From positions 3,161,738 to 3,225,737 of the forward strand of contig OY718808.1 of the NCBI GenBank assembly GCA_963070105.1: a DNA stretch of 64,000 bases, in the 5' to 3' direction. How positions within the stretch are numbered: position 1 is the first letter of the stretch; every line of letters begins with the position of its first letter. This stretch comes from Litomosoides sigmodontis (taxonomy: Eukaryota; Nematoda; Chromadorea; Rhabditida; Onchocercidae). This document shows positions 1-11,843 of this stretch, piece after piece. Position numbers and translations under genes: made by a program. The notes below the pieces were generated by a model that was not told the DNA's origin, did not search any database, and was given only the letters and a program-made list of their open reading frames with translations.

Positions 1-776
<776 letters not shown>

Positions 777-976
777 TTAAATTATTATTACCATTAATTG
801 TCAATTATTTATTATCATTATTACAACCATTGTTATTATTACGACTAATTATTTGTTATTATCATTACTACTGTTAGTGCTATCATTATTTCACGCATCA
901 CCGTCAATAAAAAATGATTATTTTTCTGAATATATTAAGAAAAAAGAATTATATTTAGGTGTGGTTCGCTTCTTCA
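777..976 (+). promoter_or_regulatory. Upstream region and probable trans-splice acceptor of the CNRIP1-like gene
   Basis: AT-rich, degenerate ATT-like sequence leads to TTATATTTAG ending at 958, an acceptor-like sequence 18 bases before the ATG at 977. No upstream donor or coding exon was found, so this fits a spliced-leader site of a nematode gene. This is inference; a 5' untranslated exon beyond the repeat is the alternative. Confidence 0.4.
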
Positions 977-3325
977 ATGCCGGAAGATGCCGACTCGAAG
1001 ATACATAGAGCAGCTAATTTGCCATCATCATCGTCGACAGCTGGCTTCGAATTGCAATTTAAGATTAGGTATGCAAAGATCAAACTTCATTATAAACTTA
1101 ATGTTTTGATTTTTAAAATTTCACTTATTTGCAATGCAGCAACACTTTTGCAATTTAATTGATTTCAAATTTGAAAGTTTCCCAACAAAATATTTTGTAA
1201 TTTGTATTCCAACGTTCAGTTCGTATTTTATCAAAAATCCATAAAACTAAATTATTGCATTTAAAGATTTCATTATATCACATTAATTCATTATATTAAT
1301 TAGCAATATGCTAGCTAATCAATTATTAAACAATGTTCTTATAATAATAAACTTCCATGTAGCGATCGAGCCTATTTAGATCTAAAAAGCGATGATATTT
1401 GTACCCGTTTTTCATTTCTCTAATTTTATAAATCAACTATGCAACTCATACCGCTTCCTCATGCTAATACCGCATTAAAAGTACTCTTCCTCACTTTGTC
1501 GCTTAAATTTAAAATTTTAAAATGTGAAATTTTAGTGTTCCTTCTTCAGGTCTTTCTCTTCTGCTACAGCAACAACTTTATTTGCATTTCAGCATGCATT
1601 GATTTTTGAGAGAAGAATCCGACGAAAGCGTTTTTAGTCTTAGCTATTTAATCTGAAATCTTTAACACTTCGTTTAAGACTCAATCCAACAGAGTTTGAT
1701 GTTTGAAAATGGAAAAATTTTTGATTTCGCATTTCATCGAACTTTTCATTTCTTCAATTTTTTTCCTGTCAACAATTTTAGCGCGCAATTTTGCCAAATT
1801 TGAATCAAAGTAGTCAGGTTGACCATCCAAAAATATTCACTGGATATTGGAAAATGTTGCATTTAATAATAACTTCATTCTATGTGCAATTAGCTAGACA
1901 TCTTCCACCAATCAACCATCACATATTAATTAGCCTAACTAACAGCGCAACTTTTAATATTTTGCATAGAGCGGCAAACCACATAGAATTATTCCATTGA
2001 AATGAAAAAAAAATTTTTTTCAATTCTAAAAATCATTTAATATTCTATTCTAATTCATAATATTGGAAGAGAAAAGAATCGCATTCATTTCGCATTCAGA
2101 CCTATCGCATTCACTCTTTTTCCCTCCACCTCGCAAGTAATTATAATTGTAATTTGTTATTAAAATAAAAAGCGTAGTGAGCGGAGTGAAAAAGAAAATG
2201 AGGATGCTCACGTGAAACTATTGACGAGTGAAATGTTGAAAAAATATATGAAAAAAAGAGTATTTTTTTCTTTCTTATCTCTTTAAAAAATTAATTCTTC
2301 AAAAAATTTTTGCTAATTCATTCTAAATTATTGGAAATATTGAAAAAATTTCTATTGCAGCAATGAAAATTTGTTTACGAAAATTCTTACAAATTAATAA
2401 TTGAAAAATAAAAAGTGTAAAATTTTCAGGAAATACGATACCGGTGATCCAATAACATTCAAAGTGGATGGTGAACGATTTGGACAAACGGGTGAACGTG
2501 GCGTGAAATCGGACATAATGCTTCGAACGTACAAATTTCGTTCGGAAGTTATTTATAAAATTACTGTAACAACTAGGCCAGTCATTGAATTTCAGTAATA
2601 CTTTCGTCTCTTCGTCTCATTTTTACAATAAATTAACTACAAAAGAAATTTTAATCCTTTCACCGTATACTGTTTAACTGTTCGACTTTAAATGATGATT
2701 TGCACCGCACGTATGATAACAATCAAATAACTGGACTGCAAATTTTAGTTAGTTAAATTTCATAAATAGAAGAACAGCAATTTATTAAAATGGTGAGGAA
2801 TGCTTTGATATTGGTAGTGGAATGAAGTAATAACCATTTAACCATATAAATAATAAAATAGCAATTTTATAGCTCTATTTTTCAAAAAAAATTTATTATA
2901 ACAATTTCATTCTAATTTCTCCTCTCCAATAAGTGCCTAAAAAAAATCCTATATAATTTCATAAAAATTTGAAACAATACAGCAGCAATTTGTTTATGTG
3001 TCATTCATTTCCTAGCAATAATTTGCTTATATTCAAATATATAATTATATAAAAAATCAAAAATCATTAATAACTTTGTGCAAATTCAGCTACTTCATTA
3101 AAACATATTCTCTTCTACAATTTCAGTGCATTGCATATATACGGAAGTGATTTAGAGTTACGAGCTGAAAGTATTGGTGGTGGTGTTTACAGCACTGAGT
3201 GGAATACAACTGGTAGTGATGTGACACTTAATAGAAAGCGAGAATATATTACTATCTGTCTACAGGTAAACTAACCTGTTACGTGTAAAAAATTTTTTCT
3301 TCTTCTATTATGTATCGATAAGGGT

Positions 3326-3381
<56 letters not shown>

Positions 3382-3934
3382 GGAGTAGGAAAAAAAAGGA
3401 TAAATGGATGAATGGTAGGAAACAACAACTTGTGCGTTATATTTATTAAATTGAATTTTTACTTTGAGCAATATCAGAAATTATCTTCTTCTTTCTCTCT
3501 AGAAATATTGTGAAATTACCAAATGTTTATAGAGATATACTGAAACAGAGATGCATCACATTGATGATATCATTATGTACCTAAAACGTACCACATATGA
3601 ATGTTTATATTATTAGACATAATATTTGTTTTTTTTTTAAACTCAAATAATTTATTGGCAAAAAAATTACGTAGCAAAGTGTCGTTAAATCTTTTCAATC
3701 TGATGATTTACGTAAAAAGGAAAAAAGGTCAAAAAAAAAGATTTGCAACAGATGAAACTAGAGAGTGATAATTTTTAGGGTCCTGGAAGGATATTACAAC
3801 GAAAGCTTCAAGCTAAGTTCTATCGAAATGATAATAGCCATGCAGATTATGGTGATAAATTGGAAGCATTGATTTGGAAGTGTGCCGTAGATAATGAAGG
3901 AAATATAGTTGTGGTTGATGAAATTGTGAAATGA
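977..3934 (+). CDS. CNRIP1-like protein (cannabinoid receptor-interacting protein 1 family)
   Basis: Four coding exons: 977-1068, 2430-2594, 3127-3265 and 3779-3934, all with GT/AG borders and continuous phase, giving 552 nt and 183 aa (human CNRIP1 is about 164 aa). Family-like segments are FKVDGERFGQ (exon 2; human has YKVDGQRFGQ), then TRPVIEF, a central segment with LRAESIGGG and NTTGSD, and the C-terminal LQAKFY and IWKC. CNRIP1 is a small cytosolic beta-sandwich protein that binds the C-terminal tail of the mammalian CB1 receptor. Nematodes have no clear CB1, so the partner here is unknown. The first about 22 residues (MPEDADSKIH onward) are a low-conservation extension. The start is the first ATG after the acceptor at 958. 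The gene converges on the BED/LIM gene. Family assignment is by remembered sequence, not by alignment. Confidence 0.8.
3329..3377. repeat. (AG)n microsatellite in CNRIP1-like intron 3
   Basis: An uninterrupted AG dinucleotide run lies inside the intron 3266-3778. Similar AG/CT runs occur at many intronic and intergenic places in this window. Confidence 0.95.
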
Positions 3935-4652
3935 TGATTGATCTCTTTGAAATATTTATTTTCAATCGAATGACTCTGATCAAGATAGTAGCGGTCGCTC
4001 ACTTCTTTTTTCCTTCCTTTTTTTGTTCGCAAATTGTTTCAAGAATCTCAATTTGAGTTTCTAAAACTTTAAATAGCATACAAGCCAAAGTTTTAGGGAA
4101 AAATTAATAACATTTGACAAATGATAATAATCAAATTTGCACTACAGTTCGGTGTATTTCAATATTCTTTCCATTTTGTTATTTTTTAAATTATTCGAAA
4201 TTTAATACAATTTTGTTTGCCTTCTACATTTCTAGATTTTTCATCCAATTCAACTATCTGTTAAGTGATTTATCGATAATTTAGAAATAAAAATTAGATA
4301 TTTAGTGAAAAGTGATTGAAAATAATCATTGTCTAATCAAAAAGAGATCTCAAATATTATCATTAATACAGTTTAAAACAATAAAAAATGATTATTTTCA
4401 ATCGCTTTTCACTAAAACAATAAAATAAATATTTTATGGTTGTTAAAAGTCGACTGTAAATTTGATCAAACGATTAATTGCATTAGCTACAAAAGTAAAT
4501 GATAGGTTAATAAAAAATTTCAATTTTAACTTCATCAATTATCATCTACTGATTAGAATTAGAATTATAGAAATTATCAGTGGTAATGAATGATATGGTT
4601 AGTTGTCATTTAGAATTATTTCATTTGATAATAAAATATTGTAGAGTAATGT
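3935..4652. other. Convergent 3' intergenic region
   Basis: This stretch lies between the stop codons of the CNRIP1-like gene (+) and the BED/LIM gene (-). It has no convincing coding sequence. It should contain both polyadenylation regions; several AATAAA-like words occur on each strand, too many in this AT-rich DNA to choose one. It contains the inverted repeat at 4301-4416. Confidence 0.7.
4301..4416. repeat. 30-bp inverted repeat with 56-nt spacer
   Basis: The arm 4301-4330 is the reverse complement of 4387-4416 at 29 of 30 positions. The one mismatch would be a G-U wobble in plus-strand RNA, so the stem would be fully paired. The spacer 4331-4386 is AT-rich. It lies between two convergent 3' ends. 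It could be a small MITE-like element remnant, a 3'-end hairpin or a hairpin-RNA source. Confidence 0.85.
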
Positions 4653-7600
4653 TCACTTCGTGAAATAATACGTATCAAGTCTTGCGCCCCAATAGCAATC
4701 ATTATCATACGGATGGCCGTTGAACAGCCGATATTTTGCACCTTTAAGAAATTTTCTGACAATTAGTTCAAATTTAAAAATAAAAAAACTTTCTTAACGA
4801 TGAAAGTAATGCAATGAATTTTTCAGCTGCACTTACTCACTCATTTCTCTGGAAAATTTTAGCCCCGGAAACTCGAATAACAAATTCGCTACCGCAAAAT
4901 GAACTAAGTAACATAACATTTTGAATTTAGCAGAACAACTTTGGGAATAAATTTGCTAACGTAAAGTGATAAACGTTTGCAAGAAAGAAAAACAACCAAT
5001 TACAAGAAATCATTCCCTACAAAAGGTTTTATATGAAAAACTTCTCCTCATGTAGCATTTTGAAAATATACTTTTGTATAAGCCATAATTTTTCATTGAA
5101 ATGAATTAGAAATTTCGAAAAAAGAAACCTTCCTAAACGAATACGTAAACTTTGGTAATCTAAAGTAGGCGAGTGGTAAAAAGTAAAAATAAAAAAAGTG
5201 CGGAGAGTTACTTGGAAAAGGTTTTTTACATCCAAAACAGAGGAAACATTTTTGATGCCAACAATATCCCATAGCTTCCAAATATGTTTCATTGATAGCA
5301 CAACCACAATCTAAAATACTGCAATTAGGAAATATTCCTTCAATGATATACAAATCCGTTTCAACTTTAATTTCATCCATCTCATGCCAAATTTAGCAGT
5401 GCAAGCCAATCGAAACAGGGAAAGACAGGATTAATGTATTATTGTTGAATAATATTTTACAGCAAAATTCGTATTTATACACGTTGTTAATAAACAACTA
5501 TCAAGTTATTTCATTTGCATTAAGTATGCTTTTTTTAGTAGGCGAAAAATGTTTTACGAAATCTGCACAATAATCAATTGAAATCAACGCTGTTGAGAAA
5601 GAAATACGAAATGTTTACGGGGATGATTGAAATCTTATGATTCAATTGTTAAACTAAGGAAGGGATCGTACCGTAAATGACGAATGGCCTAATTCTCAGA
5701 GAGATTAGATAGGACTGGCTGAAGTGAAAAAAAAAAGAAAACAAAGACAAACTATGACAAGGTGTTGGTCGAATCAGCGTACACGTAACACATAAAGCAT
5801 TATCATCGCTTACGTAATACTCACGCGTTATATTTCCTTTACAACGTGAACAGTGAAAATGATCGAAATGCCATAACCGATTATTAGCGATGAAGCCATC
5901 GTTAGTAACAACTTCTGCAATACAAATTTGATGATTGCCAAACATGAAACCATTGGCGTATGAAAGGATGAAATCGCAAGGCATATGTATAGATCATAGC
6001 TTGCTCACCTGAAAAATTATGAACGAATTCTTTCAAACTGTGAAAAAAAAACAAAAAAAACAGATGAAATCAACAGACATCCATACAAACTAAATATCCT
6101 GAGATTTACACTCTTCGCACACTGATCACTTCACTCAACTTAATTAGGTACAGCATACCGGAACACTCGCCACACCTTGCATCCATGAAGCATTCCATTC
6201 CAACTGTTAGCTGAGTTAAAAACTGGAGAATATGAGCATTAAACCACTGAGCCAGTTCAGGAAATGCGCGAGTCACACCAAATGTGAACCCAAAATATTC
6301 TCGAATTTAAATATGTAAATTCAAGCATTATATTGCTTGAATGTCACCACAAATTCTTTTAGCAATTCCTCCAACCGAAAATCACACCGTCGGTTTTTGA
6401 AAGATTGCCTTCCGCCAATCCTAAATATCCATCCTAGCTTAATCCCGCACTAATAAAGAATGAGCAATAGAGTGTATCAGAACAAGTTTGAAAACAACAG
6501 TAAATGTTTATTTGTTCAGTAAACTTGCCAACATACGTGGAATATTCAAAAGTTTGGTTTAAGTGTCTAATGAACAGTTCAAAAAAAAACAAACAGAAAA
6601 AAATAACGGGAGAGTTGCATAAAAAATGATACTATTGCATAAGTTTAACATTTCCTGAAAATGATTAACTTGATTAAACAGCCTGAACACTTGAAATTAA
6701 CCATCTGAACACTTCAGAAATCGACTACTTCAACAAAAATGTATAGATCGCAGAAATCCTGCGTAAATATTTTCCCTGGACCCCTCTAGCATACAAGGAA
6801 CACAGGTGATATGTACGAGCAAATAATGAGCTGAAAATACATAAACACTAGTAGTAAGGCCAAGTTATGTGTAGTACCGCATTTAAAGTCCTCTAAGAAC
6901 ATTCATGCATTTACCGCGCACCGCCCAAAGGAACTGTTTCCAATCAGCTTTGTTCCATTCTTCATAGCTGAAGTTATTAAAAATTAGTATAACGCAGAAA
7001 GCGAAAACAAGCACAACAAAACTCTTATTCACATTACCTTCTCAGTTTTTTTTACCCGAAAAAAATCACTCCGAAAGTTAAAACAAAATCAGTGAAACAC
7101 CATCCCCACAATCTCAGCACAGTACTATATACTTATACATATTTTCTACCTTAGATCGCTGCCGTTGAAACGCTCACGAACTGCAACTTTAGTCCCGAGA
7201 TCGGCAAACACAACCAAACGACCCCTCATGTCTGGCGCGTTCGATTCAAAGCAGAATTCCCCAGTTCTAAAAGTCTGATAAAATTAAAAATCAAATAAAA
7301 TATACCAGGATATCATAGTAATTTTACGAAACTCAGAAATCAGTCTTATCAAGAATTACTGTCAGATTTCCGTTGTCGAATAATGGTTGGAATATTATCA
7401 AATATCAATCAACTATCTTACAAATCTATCAAGAAGGTAAAAACTACCGCCTAGAATTGTAGGTAAACGCCAAATCCATATCACTGGCGACACGCAATAA
7501 TTCAGACAGATTCCTCCCGTCACTGAGTACATACAGTGGTTCATTACCATTACTCCCACTTGCATTGTCGCCCTTAAATGATGAAATATTAATTATTGAG

Positions 7601-10218
7601 AATTGCCATAAAGCTCCATGCATAATTTAAAAAAATCATCACAGACAGTATCCAGGACAAAACATATACCTTATTTTTGGATAGGTTAACCAAATTCATA
7701 TCCACGCCTCATGTAAAAACACTTAACCCTTCCCATAGACTAATAATGCAAGTGTAAAATTTTATTTGTGAAAAGCCTACACTAAAAGTTGTAAAATAAA
7801 TCCAGTTCCGGTACCAATAGGTTCATTGTCAAAATTAATGGTGGCGAAGACTACCGAAAAGAAATTTAAAAACTAACGTCATCGCGATCCACCTTAAGAG
7901 GGAGAACTTTTATAGTTCTTGCCGGAACTAGATTATCATCGATCAATCCTTTCTAAAAGGATTATGTAGAAAAAAAAAGCAGAGAAACTAAAATCTAGAA
8001 ATGACAAGGTTTTTGAAGGATCAACATTAATGGAATCTTTAACCTAAGCATCCATTATACCCACTTTAACAATGATTATGCTTCAACGAAAACTCCACAT
8101 ATATGATAATTCTATCAACATGTTAAAATATAAAGAGGAAAAAGGTATATATTTTCAAAAAAGACAATAAAAGAAGAAGAAACCGTGTCGAAAATATTAT
8201 CCGATCCACAAGCAAGATTTCCAATGCTTGTAGGAGGTAGCGTTAGCGTTGATCGTGGATAAACCGATGTTGCTGTAGTTGCAGAAAGAGCACCATTTAA
8301 TTTCGCATTTTTTGTAGCATTCTGTATGAACTGATCCAACAGCGCCTGTTGTGACGAACTTGGCTTCGTATCCACAACAACACGAGCACCTGCTTCTAAA
8401 AGTGACAAATATAGTACGTCACCACTTTCCAGCTCCTGTCACCAACTTCAGAATCAGAATTGCAACAATACTTTGCTAACACAAAGGGCAATAACAAGAC
8501 GTAACGTAACGGCAGTGAGTAGTGTGATAGATGGCAGTAATAACGGGAAAAGATGAGGAAGGATAACAACGTATTGCGAGTCTAATGCCTTCTCTCTCCA
8601 TCAGCTCCATCTCAATCAAGCAATCTCATCACCACCATCATCATCATCATCATCATCACTTCTGTTGTGCCCTCCTCCCTCCACCTTTACTCCTTTTCTC
8701 ATCCTAAAATATACTTCCCATAGCCTACTTCTCTTCGTCATGCCATCCAACACTCTCAACTAGTACGCGGTATCCCCCACCCACTCTATCCGCCATCAGT
8801 ATCATCACCGCTTGCCTCTTCCTTCCCTAAATTAATTTCGAGAAACGAAAGTCCTGGTTTCAGCATTTTTCGCTTATCAGTATTTCTGATAACCGATGAT
8901 AACGAACTAGTGGAAGACCTCAGAAGCAGAACAGTGCATATTAAGTGACTATAATTAGCCAACAAATACATTACTTCGTAGAAGTTAATTTTACTGCTCT
9001 GCTGTAAGTTGTAGCAGACGTGTATAACACAACTGTAGGAAAAATGTGATAAAAATGAGGAGATTCCACATTAAATTTCTTTTCACGTTCCTCCACCACA
9101 TCAAATATCGGACATAGTTCTATAATTTAGAACGACCTGCCAAATAGACACTTACCTGGATAACATTGCTGCTCTCTATCCGGTTCTGGCCTCATTTCAG
9201 TATCCACCGGGATCACGAAGGCGGCTGTTTCACCCTGAGATGGATTAAGTGAAACAGCATTCTAAAGTAGGTATTAAAGGTTAAAGTAAACTGAAAGAGA
9301 TATAAGTGAAAAATTGTTAGAACAAAAACCAGCTCCTCTTCATTACTGCCCATCCCTTCAGTTTCAATATTACTATCCACTCACAAATCGAGACCTGTAT
9401 CTCAAAAAAAATTTGATAAAAAAGCATCTCCATCCAACATATTTGGAGAATAGGCTTAAAATACTGAGAAGACTGAGAAAAAATACCGAGTTTTTTTTTT
9501 TTTTTTAAGAATAATACATACATTTCTGTTATTAACAACAAAACGACTGCGCGCTTGTGGTTGATTGATACCAATTCGTTCCTCCACAATGTTCCAAATA
9601 CCACCAAGGCCTGTATCGTGCTTACGTTTTAAGTGAAATTTCAGAGTTGTTGGACTTCGATCATTTGTTATCCACTCACAATAGCGGCATCGCACACCAC
9701 TCAACCCTTTCGTTTTCAGATCCACAAAAAAATTCCAAACCTTAATGCACGGCTAACAGTGACTTCTCAAATCTGAGCTTCCGCATTGGCAACAGCCCGT
9801 TATAAGCATATTGCTAAGAAGATTTAGCTAAACCTAGCAGAAGTTGCGGCATGTTAGCTTGTTAAGAAAAACCATCCAGTTAAACTGATACAACGCCACA
9901 CATTTGTAGCCTCTTTAAGAGGAGACCATTTATGATTGCCATCTATTCTGCATGGTAAAGCAATGTAATGAACAGTAAAATGTGTTTAGAAGTCGGAAAC
10001 GACAAATGTCCCAAACGATTTTGCATAAACATGATTAAAATGCTCACACTCCGGAAAATTGTTTTAGAGAAACAAACCGGATTTGTCTTCTTTCTACCAG
10101 CATTTTTTGCATTGTACTGTGATGGTACCATCGGCGGAGCAATAACAATTGAGCGACATCTATTCAACTTAGCACTATTATTACTGCCATTACCGGATAT
10201 CGGCGGTGATGTAGACAT
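4653..10218 (-). CDS. BED zinc finger / double LIM domain protein
   Basis: Twelve exons (high to low): 10078-10218, 9522-9740, 9156-9234, 8184-8395, 7878-7952, 7448-7572, 7150-7266, 6915-6967, 6159-6203, 5753-5914, 5212-5310, 4653-4741. All phases fit, giving 1416 nt and 471 aa. Residues about 48-85 form a BED finger: VWNFF, then CRYC and a downstream HLKRKH. Residues about 100-340 match nothing I know. LIM1 is C351-x2-C354-x16-H371-x2-H374-x2-C377-x2-C380-x16-C397-x2-C400, a perfect ligand pattern. LIM2 begins C408-x2-C411-x16-H428-x2-C431-x2-C434-x2-C437; its last pair is atypical (D455, C458). A DNA-binding finger plus LIM protein-interaction modules suggests a nuclear regulator, but this is inference. 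The alternative is two genes: a BED protein stopping at the in-frame TAG at 7146-7148, and a LIM protein starting at ATG 6198. The spliced model is favoured because exon 6915-6967 fits the phase on both sides. Confidence 0.72.
8625..8661. repeat. (CAT/CAC)n microsatellite in BED/LIM intron
   Basis: A short CAC/CAT run sits in the intron between exons 8184-8395 and 9156-9234. It is non-coding in the gene model. Confidence 0.85.
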
Positions 10219-11658
10219 TGCTCTTTCCTGATTTAATTTGTCGATCTGCAACATCTAACATCTAACACTGGAGGATTAGCACACCTCAGAGCTCATTTTC
10301 ACTTAAAAAACTATGCCGCTAATTAGAATTGCAAAAATTATGATTGCAACTCTTTACTCAATTATCACAAAACAATTGCACTCTTTTACGCTCAGTGAAG
10401 AAATTGGGAAATACTAAAATGAAAGTGATAGAAGGAATTGATGGTTATGGCAATCCTAATAGATAGCTATTTCACATAACGGTTGTAAAAAGGGGAAGGA
10501 AAAATTATGACAATCAGGTTTCATTTACTAAAAGAATTAAAACATTCACTATAGTAAATGAACCATTTTCAAAATGCCGCTTCTTTAATTTAACCACAAT
10601 TTTCCGTTTATTTTCGAATTACGACACAATCTAAAAATAGCACAAATAATTAAGATGAAATATGCTCTCGAAGAATTACTCGAATGCACAAAAAAAAAGG
10701 ACAAAGAGAGTTGTCAATGGTAATAAGCCTTGCTGCAATACTACAAGTAAGCGTTAAAAAAAAAAGAAAAAATTGAAAAATTCCAATAATTTCTTGAATA
10801 CATATGTATTCGTTAAGAATGTATCAATTGTATTTTTATAAAATTAGTGTAAGTAGATGATAAAAATTAAGCAAATAATTAGATCAGTAGAGATTAAAAA
10901 ATGGACAATAATTATAAGAAAAAATTTTAAAAAAAAAAACTTTTTTCTCGAAGAGAGAGAGAGAGAGCACAGAGAGAGAGCACGAAGGCCTATCAAACCG
11001 CACAAGCCATTATCAAATGACTAGAATGAACAGGATGCTGTTACACGCTATCCAATCCATTCCAACATTATCCTACAAAAGTTAAAAAGATAGCCTATGT
11101 GTGAACGAGTATGTCTGAGTCGTGCGTGCGTGCGTGCGCTCCTGTATGTATGTTTTTCTATCAATACATATATATCCTATACATACATTTAAATGCGTAA
11201 AGTACGTGTGCGCACATGTCTACTAATGTACTAATTTCGCATAGCTTTATATTACACTTGTCTATTTCAATTTTAACACCTATAGTGCCTGCTGTGAAAA
11301 CGTTTTTAGCAGAACGGAAAGCGGAAACTGAATGGGAGAAGTGCGAGAAAATTTCCACATTTCTTCATGATCATTACTACTACACTAGTTGATTAGTACT
11401 GTGAGTGGCGTGAATGGAGCATGGATGAAATGATGGACACAACAACAAAACCATATGGGTCATTCAGTTCAGTTCAAATTTCTTGCTTCCTAACGAAACT
11501 AACAGGTTGTTAGGACGCGCGCGCATTCATCACCAACACACACGCACACGCATTATACGTTCACACACACACACACATACACATTCATATAATATATATG
11601 TGATATATATATATAACGTTACCACTAACATCCGCTACTGGTTTTATATACACATTCC

Positions 11659-11713
11659 GCACACGCACACACACAACACACACACACACACACGCACACA
11701 CACGCACACACAC
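11659..11713. repeat. (CA)n microsatellite upstream of the BED/LIM gene
   Basis: CA-rich run with scattered CG interruptions. A frame reading threonine/histidine across it is a repeat artefact. Confidence 0.9.
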
Positions 11714-11796
11714 CCAGCCACACACTACCAGAGCATCAGCAGAAGTAGGAGTAAGGAAGGAGGGAGTAGTAGGAGCAGCTGTGGTAGTATCAGGGA

Positions 11797-11843
11797 CATT
11801 TCAGGTCTCTCGTCGTCTAACAGCTATTAGAAGACCTGAAATG
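11797..11843. repeat. 12-bp perfect inverted repeat (hairpin)
   Basis: CATTTCAGGTCT at 11797-11808 is the exact reverse complement of AGACCTGAAATG at 11832-11843, with a 23-nt spacer that can itself pair partly. It lies in a relatively GC-rich block 1.6 kb upstream of the BED/LIM start codon. Function unknown. Confidence 0.8.
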
